This document shows positions 1 through 5,289 of a stretch of DNA of 15,835 nt, piece after piece; position 1 is the stretch's first letter, and every line of letters begins with the position of its first letter. The notes beneath the pieces are model-generated. The model did not search any database. It had not been told where the DNA came from and saw only the letters and a list, made by a program, of their open reading frames with translations. The stretch is taken from the NCBI GenBank assembly GCA_003517965.1, contig DOZO01000032.1, positions 14,289 through 30,123 of the forward strand. Reading direction: 5' to 3'. Source of the DNA: Desulfobulbaceae bacterium. GTDB lineage: Bacteria; Desulfobacterota; Desulfobulbia; Desulfobulbales; Desulfurivibrionaceae. Both the position numbers and the translations under genes were made by a program.

Positions 1-73
1 CTGCAGCACTGCTGAACGCTTACGGTGAGTTTATCTTAAATTTTGGTACCCCTGGTGAACGATTACGACTAAC

Positions 74-340
74 CTACAACACCATAACCACCGCGGGATG
101 CTCTTTAAAGGCAAGATACTGGGCCTCGCGATCTTCGGCGCTGAGCACCACAAGCTCCACGTCCAGACACAGGTACTTTCCGCCGCTGCTCGCATTGGCC
201 AGGGATATCAGACATTCCCGCGCCTGAACAATCTCGACAATGGCCACTTGCAGATCCTCCTGCTTCCGGCCTATGATCTTATACACCCAGAGACAGGGGT
301 ACTCCAAATCAAGCTTTTGCTTGCAGCTATCCAACAACAT
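74..340 (-). CDS. DUF493 / UPF0250 (YbeD-like) small protein
   Basis: An 88-residue protein resembling the DUF493/YbeD family: an N-terminal 'YPCLWVYKIIGR' strand, then a basic, glycine-rich stretch ('SSGGKYLCLDVELVV') and a C-terminal 'EHPAVVMVL', which follow the family pattern (FTYKVMG ... S.. G.Y.S..v.....). The family is a small ferredoxin-like (ACT-like) fold; a proposed allosteric role is known only for E. coli YbeD, and function here is unknown. The frame is open from 358, but I chose the ATG at 338-340 because GGAGG (complement of 347-351) lies 6 nt upstream; the ATG at 356-358 has no good ribosome binding site. It diverges from trxB, with only 35 bp between start codons. The family call is fairly confident; the exact start is less so. 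Confidence 0.75.
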   Translation of the reverse strand: MLLDSCKQKLDLEYPCLWVYKIIGRKQEDLQVAIVEIVQARECLISLANASSGGKYLCLDVELVVLSAEDREAQYLAFKEHPAVVMVL

Positions 341-375
341 GCCCATCCTCCAACCCATTTACTCAGGAATTTCCC

Positions 376-1317
376 ATGCCCACAACAACTCTCTACGACC
401 TCATCATCATCGGCGGTGGCCCGGGCGGCTATACCGCAGGCATCTATGCCCAACGAGCCGCCCTCAAAACAGTACTCCTCGAAAAAGGCATCCCCGGAGG
501 CCAGCTGAACAACACCGATGAGGTGGAGAACTGGCCAGGCACCGAGAAAATCAGCGGCGCGGCACTGGCCCTGAAATTTTCCCAACATGCGGCCGCCTAT
601 GCCCTTGAAGTGCGGAATCATGAAGTTGTTGCCGTTGAACCTGGACTTACCCAGCACACCGTCATCTTGGATAACAGCAAGATACTTACCGCCCATGCGG
701 TTATTCTTGCCACTGGCGGCAGCCCAAAAAAATTGGGTATCCCCGGAGAAGACCAATATTATGGCCGCGGAGTTTCCTACTGCGCCGTGTGCGATGGCTT
801 CTTTTTCCGCGACAAAACCGTGGTAGTGGTGGGCGGCGGCGACAGTGCGCTGGAGGAATCTCTGTATCTGGCCAAGCTCGCCAGACAAGTATATATCGCC
901 CATCGCCGGGATGCTTTTCGGGCGGGGATGATCTTGCAGAAAAGGGTGCGACAGGAAAAGCGGATCACCGTCCTATGGAACACGGTTCTATCAGAGATTC
1001 AGGCAGATACCCAAGGGGTAAACGGGGTGATTACCAAGAACACCCTGAATGGCACAACCAGCACCCTGGCCACTGATGGGGTCTTTGTTTTTATCGGTTT
1101 TGCACCGAACAATTCCTTAGTTCCGGCAAGCACCCGGATGAATGCCGACGGCTATGTGCTTGCTGATGACAAATGCGCCACCAACATCCCGGGCATCTTT
1201 GCCATTGGCGATCTCAAGGAAAAATACGCCAAGCAGATCATTACTGCCGCAGCGGATGGTTGCACCGCCGCCCTGGCCGCCGCCCATTATGTGGAAGAGA
1301 AAAAGACGAGTTTATGA
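376..1317 (+). CDS. trxB: Thioredoxin-disulfide reductase
   Basis: A 313-residue low-molecular-weight thioredoxin reductase, the usual bacterial size. Electrons pass from NAD(P)H through FAD and a redox-active disulfide to thioredoxin in the cytoplasm. Seen: the FAD-binding 'GGGPGGYTAGIYAQRA' near residue 13; the redox pair C136-A-V-C139 in 'YCAVCDG'; the nucleotide-binding 'GGGDSA' (153-158); 'HRRDAFRA' (176-183), whose arginines are typical of NADPH-preferring enzymes; and the C-terminal FAD motif 'GIFAIGD'. An AGGA about 7 nt upstream supports the ATG at 376. The stop overlaps the stop of the convergent histidine kinase gene. CAVC replaces the more common CATC, a normal family variant. Very sure of family; cofactor preference is inferred. 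Confidence 0.96.
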   Translation: MPTTTLYDLIIIGGGPGGYTAGIYAQRAALKTVLLEKGIPGGQLNNTDEVENWPGTEKISGAALALKFSQHAAAYALEVRNHEVVAVEPGLTQHTVILDNSKILTAHAVILATGGSPKKLGIPGEDQYYGRGVSYCAVCDGFFFRDKTVVVVGGGDSALEESLYLAKLARQVYIAHRRDAFRAGMILQKRVRQEKRITVLWNTVLSEIQADTQGVNGVITKNTLNGTTSTLATDGVFVFIGFAPNNSLVPASTRMNADGYVLADDKCATNIPGIFAIGDLKEKYAKQIITAAADGCTAALAAAHYVEEKKTSL

Positions 1318-2703
1318 CAGTAGCAGACTGGGATCAGACAGAGGCAGGATGAAATAAAAATTATTCCCCTCTTCCGTGGCCTCGTAACCCGCCACTCCGC
1401 CATGAATCTCCACCACCTGCTTGATAAATGCCAGACCATGCCCTTTTCCGGGCCGCGACTTGCCCCGTTCCCCACGAACACCATCGACAAAAACGGTTTT
1501 CGCTTCAACCTCAGAAAGATGCTCCCCGGTGGTAAACACGTTGAACTTGACCGCTGCCTTGCCAGGGCCAAAATAATCAGCCAGCAGCTCGCGGCCATAA
1601 GTCATAGCTTTCCGGGGCTCCCCGTTCCGGTTCGTTATTTTACCGGTGTACTTAACGGCGTTGGAAAAAAGATTGGCATAGACTTGTGAAAGCAAGCCAA
1701 CATCCACCCGCAAAAAGAGCTCCTCCTCCTGCATATCTTCAGGCTTTTCCACCACAATCCCCCGAGCTGCGAATCTGCTCAGGTAATGCTCAAGCTGTGG
1801 GGAGACAATCTCACGATCAATGGAGCATTTCCGGGGATGCAACACAAAACGGCCCTGGGCAAAATGATCCCGCCTGAGCAGGCTCTCAAGAAAAAGGCTA
1901 TAATTGGCATGATGTTCCAACAACTCCCGATGGTTGCCAAGCAGGCTACGGTGCAGGGCACTCACCTTGCTAAGCACCAGATCACAGTTTACACTGGGCA
2001 CTCCCTGGACTGTATTGCAGCCAAGAACCAACCTTTCCAGCCCGTCAACATCCTCGATGCTGGCCTTAAGCTGATTAAACAGATGTTTGAAATACATGTT
2101 AGGGGTGATGACATTGTGTTCAATATCCATCACCAGATTATTGATAAAGTGAAGGTGCCTGACATTTTCGTGCGCAATCAAGCGATTGTGCAGATTATAG
2201 CCGATGCGATTCGTATATTTACGCAGAAAAAACCGATCCGCCCGGGAAATTTTCTCCAGAGGATATACCTCAATAACCCCCATTACCTGCAGTTTTACCG
2301 GTTGCGTCTCCTCATCATGTCGATCAGAGGATGGCTTGCAATGAATCGGCACCAAGAGCGAGTGTTCACTTTCGTAACTTTTAAAGGCCAACCGGACATG
2401 ATCCGGGGCAACAACCGGCGGCGTCAGAAGCCCCCTCCGGCTTTCGCAGACAAGAATCAGCTTTTCCTGCTCCTTGTCAAAAAAATAAAGTCGACTGTGC
2501 AAGCCAAGAAATTCTGAGAGCGCTACCACGCAGACCCGGTAAAAATCTTCATTGGAGTCAAACTCCTGAGCCAAATCAAAAAAAGCACGCAACAAGTCGT
2601 TTTGCGCGGGGCTAAGATCATAGCTCGCGTAACTTCGCTGCTTCTCCCTGATCCGCAGCCTGATCTGCTGCAAATCCACCCCTGAATTGGATTCCTGATC
2701 CAT
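1312..2703 (-). CDS. Sensor histidine kinase with N-terminal GAF-like domain
   Basis: A 463-residue cytoplasmic protein without an obvious signal peptide or membrane segment. Residues ~35-175 look like a GAF-type sensory domain. A phosphoacceptor-like helix follows with 'DIEHNVITPN' (H196), resembling the H-box pattern E/D-x-x-H-x-x-x-T-P. The C-terminus is a HATPase_c domain: N-box 'LFSNAVKYT' (N348) and G2 box 'GKGHGLAFIKQVVEIHGG' (418 on). The G1 box normally reading DxGxG is not recognisable; the corresponding stretch reads 'FTTGEHL', so ATP binding may be altered. AAGGAG (complement of ~2707-2713) precedes the ATG. No response regulator is adjacent, so the partner is unknown. It lies downstream of pyrR on the same strand, after a 260-bp hairpin-rich gap. 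Signal sensed: unknown. Confidence 0.85.
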   Translation of the reverse strand: MDQESNSGVDLQQIRLRIREKQRSYASYDLSPAQNDLLRAFFDLAQEFDSNEDFYRVCVVALSEFLGLHSRLYFFDKEQEKLILVCESRRGLLTPPVVAPDHVRLAFKSYESEHSLLVPIHCKPSSDRHDEETQPVKLQVMGVIEVYPLEKISRADRFFLRKYTNRIGYNLHNRLIAHENVRHLHFINNLVMDIEHNVITPNMYFKHLFNQLKASIEDVDGLERLVLGCNTVQGVPSVNCDLVLSKVSALHRSLLGNHRELLEHHANYSLFLESLLRRDHFAQGRFVLHPRKCSIDREIVSPQLEHYLSRFAARGIVVEKPEDMQEEELFLRVDVGLLSQVYANLFSNAVKYTGKITNRNGEPRKAMTYGRELLADYFGPGKAAVKFNVFTTGEHLSEVEAKTVFVDGVRGERGKSRPGKGHGLAFIKQVVEIHGGVAGYEATEEGNNFYFILPLSDPSLLLS

Positions 2704-2963
2704 GATCTCCTTGTCAAGCGATCACAGGGCACCTCATCTTGCGGCGATCGGTCCAGCTCACGTACCAAATGTACGCATCGCCGTCCCGCTTGCCGCAACC
2801 TGCGGCACCCTGTGGCCGCTTTTAGCTGAGTTGAGCAGCTTGTCTGCTCAAAACGAAACTTATACCCGAAGGGTGATTCCGTGGTTATTTGACCTTTGTG
2901 GGGTTGCCCCGTGATCGGTTACCCTTTTCCGGCAACGGCTTAAGGGGCCGCTACAAATCAATG
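2704..2963. other. Hairpin-rich gap between pyrR and histidine kinase gene
   Basis: No gene is seen in these 260 bp. Besides the nested palindrome at 2723-2814, there is a perfect 8-bp stem TTGAGCAG/CTGCTCAA (2831-2838, 2844-2851) with a 5-nt loop, and two small hairpins (ACCC-GAA-GGGT near 2867, GGGG-TT-GCCCC near 2900). A third copy of the box TAAGCCGTTG, complement of 2933-2942, starts 21 nt after the pyrR stop. None of the hairpins is followed by a clear T-tract on the minus strand, so a classical terminator for pyrR is not visible. Confidence 0.5.
2723..2814. repeat. Nested palindromic intergenic element (REP/MITE-like)
   Basis: A 92-bp imperfect palindrome built of three nested stems: CACAGGG (2723-2729) with CCCTGTG (2808-2814); CGGCGAT (2742-2748) with ATCGCCG (2777-2783); and an apical CGTAC/GTACG stem (2761-2765, 2771-2775) with a 5-nt loop. 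It lies about 20 bp upstream of the histidine kinase start. From memory, similar 'MRTFGT'-encoding palindromes recur in deltaproteobacterial intergenic regions, so a dispersed repeat is the most likely reading; this was not checked. Confidence 0.6.
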
Positions 2964-3491
2964 CTAACCAACAAGCAAAATTTCATCGGCCCCGTTTTTT
3001 TCAGCAAGGCGCACATGCACATGTTCATCGGCTTTAACCTGAATGTCCATGCCTACATAATCTGGCTGGATCGGCAACTCCCGCCCACCCCGGTCAACCA
3101 GAACAGCCAATTGGATGCACTGCGGCCTGCCGATATCCATCAAGGCATCCATGGCGGCCCTGATGGTACGGCCAGTGAAGATAACATCGTCCACCAAAAC
3201 CACCACCATCTCCTCTATGGGAAAGGCAATGCTGGTTTTTTTAACCACCGGATTCTGACTGGCCAGACTCCAATCGTCCCGGTAGAGCGTGATGTCCAGG
3301 GTGCCAGTGGGCAGCACAATCTTCTCTCTGTCCTGAATAAGTTTCTGGATCCGGTCAGCCAGAAAAACTCCGCCTGTATGGATGCCGATTATGGCCAGAT
3401 TGGCAACTCCGTGATTTTTTTCTACGATCTGCAAGGCAATCCGATGCAATGACCGATCTATATCCTCTGCCGTCATGAGCCGTTTTTCCAT
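2964..3491 (-). CDS. pyrR: Bifunctional pyr operon regulator / uracil phosphoribosyltransferase PyrR
   Basis: A 175-residue protein of the PyrR family, the usual size. In Gram-positive bacteria PyrR binds pyr mRNA leaders in response to UMP/UTP and has uracil phosphoribosyltransferase activity. Seen: the PRPP-binding signature 'VLVDDVIFTGRTIRAAMDAL' (residues 98-117), 'IIGIHTGG' (34-41), 'GTLDITLYRDD' (63-73) and the C-terminal 'LVDRGGRELPIQPDYVG'. GGAGG lies 8 nt upstream of the ATG. It follows purN by 127 bp on the same strand, separated by a three-box repeat that lies in its leader. No pyr biosynthetic gene is in the window, so its regulatory target is not visible; in this lineage it may act mainly in uracil salvage (inference). 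Confidence 0.93.
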   Translation of the reverse strand: MEKRLMTAEDIDRSLHRIALQIVEKNHGVANLAIIGIHTGGVFLADRIQKLIQDREKIVLPTGTLDITLYRDDWSLASQNPVVKKTSIAFPIEEMVVVLVDDVIFTGRTIRAAMDALMDIGRPQCIQLAVLVDRGGRELPIQPDYVGMDIQVKADEHVHVRLAEKNGADEILLVG

Positions 3492-3516
3492 CTTTTTTCC
3501 TCCAGTAATTCATAGA

Positions 3517-3621
3517 GATTAGGAGCCGTGTAGAAATAACTTGTACTATTCTGCCTCAATTTTACGGCTCCTTATGCCGTATGGGCAAGACTCTATGTCC
3601 AACATTTTACCCAACGGCTTA
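3517..3621 (-). repeat. Three-box intergenic repeat, copy A (leader of pyrR)
   Basis: Read on the minus strand this element has box 1 TAAGCCGTTG (complement of 3612-3621, its TAA being the purN stop), then 31 nt, box 2 ACGGCATAAGGAGCCGTAA, 32 nt, and box 3 ACGGCTCCTAATC. Box 2 and box 3 share a 9-bp complementarity (AGGAGCCGT/ACGGCTCCT); box 1 (AGCCGT) can also pair with box 3; and box 2 can fold on itself (ACGGC/GCCGT). Copy B at 4939-5046 has the same boxes and near-identical spacing, with divergent sequence between. It reads toward pyrR. Confidence 0.75.
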
Positions 3622-4185
3622 AATCCAAAAAGAATCAATGCCCCGCGACACCACAAGGTTTATCGCCTCCGGGTATGCCTCACACTCTGCGGCAAAAACC
3701 CGGGCCGCGATATCCTCTGGCGTATCAGCATCGTCCAAGGCCACGCATTGCTGCACCACAATCGGCCCTTCATCATAAACCTCATTGGCAAAATGCACCG
3801 TACAACCGCTCACCTTGACTCCACGCGCCTTGACCGCCCGATGCACCCGCAGGCCATACATCCCCGCCCCACAAAAGGAAGGAATCAAAGAGGGATGGAT
3901 ATTGAGCACAGACCGCCGCAGATGGGCCGGAGGCTGATAGAGTTTCAGATACCCGGCCAGTAGCACCAGCTCAACCCCATACTCTTGCAGGATAGCGTTA
4001 ATGGCAGCATTGTCCTTGGCATGAAAGGCCGGATACCCGTATTTTCTGGCCTTGCTCAGGCCAAGAGCCTCGGGCAGATTGGAGATCACCACCTCGATGC
4101 TCCCCTGCATGGCCCCAGCCGCAAGACGTTCATGAAAGTTGTCAAGAGTCCGGCCAGAGCCGGAGAGCAAAACCGCCATTTTCAT
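3619..4185 (-). CDS. purN: Phosphoribosylglycinamide formyltransferase PurN
   Basis: A 188-residue GAR transformylase, which transfers a formyl group from 10-formyltetrahydrofolate to GAR in step 3 of purine synthesis. Seen: the substrate loop 'LLSGSGRTLDN' (6-16), the folate-site stretch 'LAGYLKLY', the catalytic 'NIHPSLIPSFCGAGMYG' with N95 and H97, and 'DEGPIVVQQ' with D138, matching the Asn-His-Asp triad of the family. The start is the ATG at 4183-4185: AGGTG (complement of 4191-4195) sits 5 nt upstream. An in-frame GTG at 4191 is an alternative. It follows purH by 8 bp, so the two are very likely co-transcribed and perhaps translationally coupled. The last codons run into box 1 of the downstream repeat. 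Confidence 0.95.
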   Translation of the reverse strand: MKMAVLLSGSGRTLDNFHERLAAGAMQGSIEVVISNLPEALGLSKARKYGYPAFHAKDNAAINAILQEYGVELVLLAGYLKLYQPPAHLRRSVLNIHPSLIPSFCGAGMYGLRVHRAVKARGVKVSGCTVHFANEVYDEGPIVVQQCVALDDADTPEDIAARVFAAECEAYPEAINLVVSRGIDSFWI

Positions 4186-4193
4186 TGCCACAC

Positions 4194-4808
4194 CTACTTG
4201 AAATATTCGTTGGTTTCAACATCCACCGTGTTCAGCCAATTGACAATTGCGGTGTCGTAGGTGCTGGTCAGAGCAAAAACCTTTACCGCCAGACGAAAAC
4301 GGGTCTTGAGCGTGGTATTGCCGGTAGCCTTGATCTCGGCCAGCACCTGCGGGTAGTCAGCCGGATCAACAATCACCGTGACATCCTGGAAATTCTTGGC
4401 GCTGGAGCGCAGCATGGTGGGGCCGCCGATGTCAATGTTTTCAATGGCCTCTCCCAGGGTACAGGCCGAATTGGCCACGGTTTTCTCAAAGGCGTAGAGA
4501 TTGACCGCCACCAGATCGATGGCCTGCAGGCCATGCTCCTGCATCTGTTTTACATGGTCGGGATTGCTTTTCTGAGCCAGGATACCGCCATGCACCTTAG
4601 GATGCAAGGTCTTGACCCGGCCATCAAGCATCTCCGGAAAGCCGGTGAATTCGGAAACATCCTTGACCTTAATCCCGTTGTCCCGCAACTTTTGAGCCGT
4701 GCCGCCGGTAGAGAGGATCTCAATCCCCAATTGCTCAAGCTCCCTGGCAAACCCCTCGATCCCTGATTTATCTGTTAGACTGATCAAGGCCCTTTCTATC
4801 TTTTTCAT
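4194..4808 (-). CDS. purH: Stand-alone IMP cyclohydrolase (PurH N-terminal domain only)
   Basis: A 204-residue protein corresponding to the MGS-like N-terminal half of PurH, which closes FAICAR to IMP. Seen: 'ALISLTDKSG' (7-16), 'LSTGGTAQ' (32-39), the conserved 'TGFPEMLDGRVKTLHPKVHGG' region (55-75) and 'IGGPTMLRSSAKN' (127-139). Full-length bifunctional PurH is about 520 residues; the AICAR transformylase half is absent and the gene simply ends, with purN starting 8 bp later. The step before must be done by a separate AICAR transformylase (or PurP-type enzyme) elsewhere; split PurH activities are known in Desulfovibrio-like bacteria, as I recall. The frame is open back to 4868, but the ATG at 4806-4808 with GGGAG 8 nt upstream matches the family start. 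Confidence 0.92.
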   Translation of the reverse strand: MKKIERALISLTDKSGIEGFARELEQLGIEILSTGGTAQKLRDNGIKVKDVSEFTGFPEMLDGRVKTLHPKVHGGILAQKSNPDHVKQMQEHGLQAIDLVAVNLYAFEKTVANSACTLGEAIENIDIGGPTMLRSSAKNFQDVTVIVDPADYPQVLAEIKATGNTTLKTRFRLAVKVFALTSTYDTAIVNWLNTVDVETNEYFK

Positions 4809-4860
4809 GGTCTTCACTCCCGAGTTCTGAATATCATCTAAAAAAAACTGTACATCTCCC

Positions 4861-4875
4861 GTAATCATTGATTAC
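4861..4875. promoter_or_regulatory. 15-bp perfect dyad upstream of purH (candidate operator)
   Basis: A perfect inverted repeat, GTAATCA-T-TGATTAC, 53 bp upstream of the purH start. On the minus strand the sequences TACAGT and TATAGG lie directly upstream and could serve as a -10 element, which would place the dyad at the start of the transcript. This is the usual position for a repressor site. The binding protein cannot be identified. Confidence 0.45.
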
Positions 4876-4938
4876 CTATACTGTAACGTAAAGAGGCGCA
4901 GACGCAAAGTAAACAGATTAACCGACGTAAAAAAGTTC

Positions 4939-5046
4939 TAAGCCGTTGCAACAAAATAATATCGGCATCTGGCTAAACAAAACGGCATAAGGAGCCGTAA
5001 GGAAAATGTCAAGAAAGCATGTGTTATTTTGTAACGGCTCCTAATC
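4939..5046 (+). repeat. Three-box intergenic repeat, copy B (leader of selenoprotein gene)
   Basis: This plus-strand copy has box 1 TAAGCCGTTG (4939-4948), box 2 ACGGCATAAGGAGCCGTAA (4982-5000) and box 3 ACGGCTCCTAATC (5034-5046). The spacings of 33 and 33 nt match copy A (31 and 32) while most intervening bases differ. The 3' end lies 18 bp upstream of the selenoprotein ATG. It is inverted relative to copy A on the chromosome, but both copies read toward the gene that follows them. There is no T-tract after box 3, so it is not a simple terminator. Confidence 0.75.
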
Positions 5047-5064
5047 CCCCAACGGAGGATTTTC

Positions 5065-5289
5065 ATGGCTCGCCTGATCTGTTACTGTTTTGGCCACACC
5101 GAAGATGACCTGCGCCGGGATGTTCTGCAACATGGCCGGTCGCTGATCATGGAGCACATTGTTTCCGAGAAAAAAGATGGCCGGTGCCGATGCGCGGAGA
5201 AAAACCCCTCCGGCCGCTGATGCCTGGCCGAGGTCCGCCAGGTGGTGGACGCCGCACTGAAAAATATCACAACCAAGGAGAATCACTGA
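5065..5289 (+). CDS. CopZ/BFD-like 2Fe-2S selenoprotein, TGA at 5218-5220 read as Sec52
   Basis: The frame from the ATG at 5065 (GGAGG 6 nt upstream) runs 51 codons to an in-frame TGA and then 22 more sense codons to a TGA at 5287-5289, giving 74 residues. The N-terminus 'MARLICYCFGHTEDDLRRDV' carries C6 and C8, and the second cluster reads 'GRCRCAEKNPSGR-U-C-LAEV' with C41, C43, U52 and C53. This matches the CopZ N-terminal/BFD-like [2Fe-2S] fold, where the NP.G..CLG(D/E)V motif normally has Cys-Cys; the TGA falls on the first of those Cys positions. I recall a family named 'Csac_0668 family 2Fe-2S cluster-binding (seleno)protein', which this resembles. The sequence after the TGA keeps the family ending, and a SECIS-like hairpin follows immediately. 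The stop overlaps the start of the transporter gene (TGATG), so the two are coupled. The exact role (metal or electron transfer to the transporter or thiol chemistry) is unknown. Confidence 0.85.
5218..5250 (+). promoter_or_regulatory. Candidate bacterial SECIS element
   Basis: Two overlapping hairpins follow the TGA codon. One has 7 bp (5222-5228 with 5237-5243) and an 8-nt loop containing AGGUC, the same loop motif as E. coli fdhF. The other has 7 bp (5233-5239 with 5244-5250, one G-U) closing an AGGU tetraloop; its loop GG lies 20 nt after the TGA, inside the spacing range I recall for bacterial SECIS elements (about 16-37 nt). The second fold is the better candidate. They cannot form together. 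Confidence 0.65.

Noticed and set aside
1..73. End of an upstream gene at the left edge
   Set aside because: Frames through 1-73 are short or featureless; nothing could be assigned.
271..903. Minus-strand open frame of 210 codons over trxB
   Set aside because: Antisense shadow of trxB, whose motifs are unambiguous.
1786..2517. Long plus-strand open frame of 243 codons
   Set aside because: It is antisense to the histidine kinase gene, has no family-like motifs, and lacks a ribosome site.
2880..2945. GGGGTTGCCCC...GATCGGTTACCC resembling part of a cyclic-di-GMP (GEMM) riboswitch
   Set aside because: The conserved GEMM core (CACGCACAGGGCAAACC and the tetraloop receptor) is not present in order; the similarity is limited to one short piece.
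2889..3452. Plus-strand open frame of 187 codons over pyrR
   Set aside because: Antisense shadow of pyrR, low-complexity composition and no motif.
5006..5044. Possible 12-codon leader peptide (MSRKHVLFCNGS) in repeat copy B
   Set aside because: The equivalent reading frame is not present in copy A, so coding is not conserved between the copies.
5041..5286. Minus-strand open frames over the selenoprotein region
   Set aside because: The plus-strand frame with readthrough at TGA matches an Fe-S family and has a strong ribosome site; the minus frames have neither.
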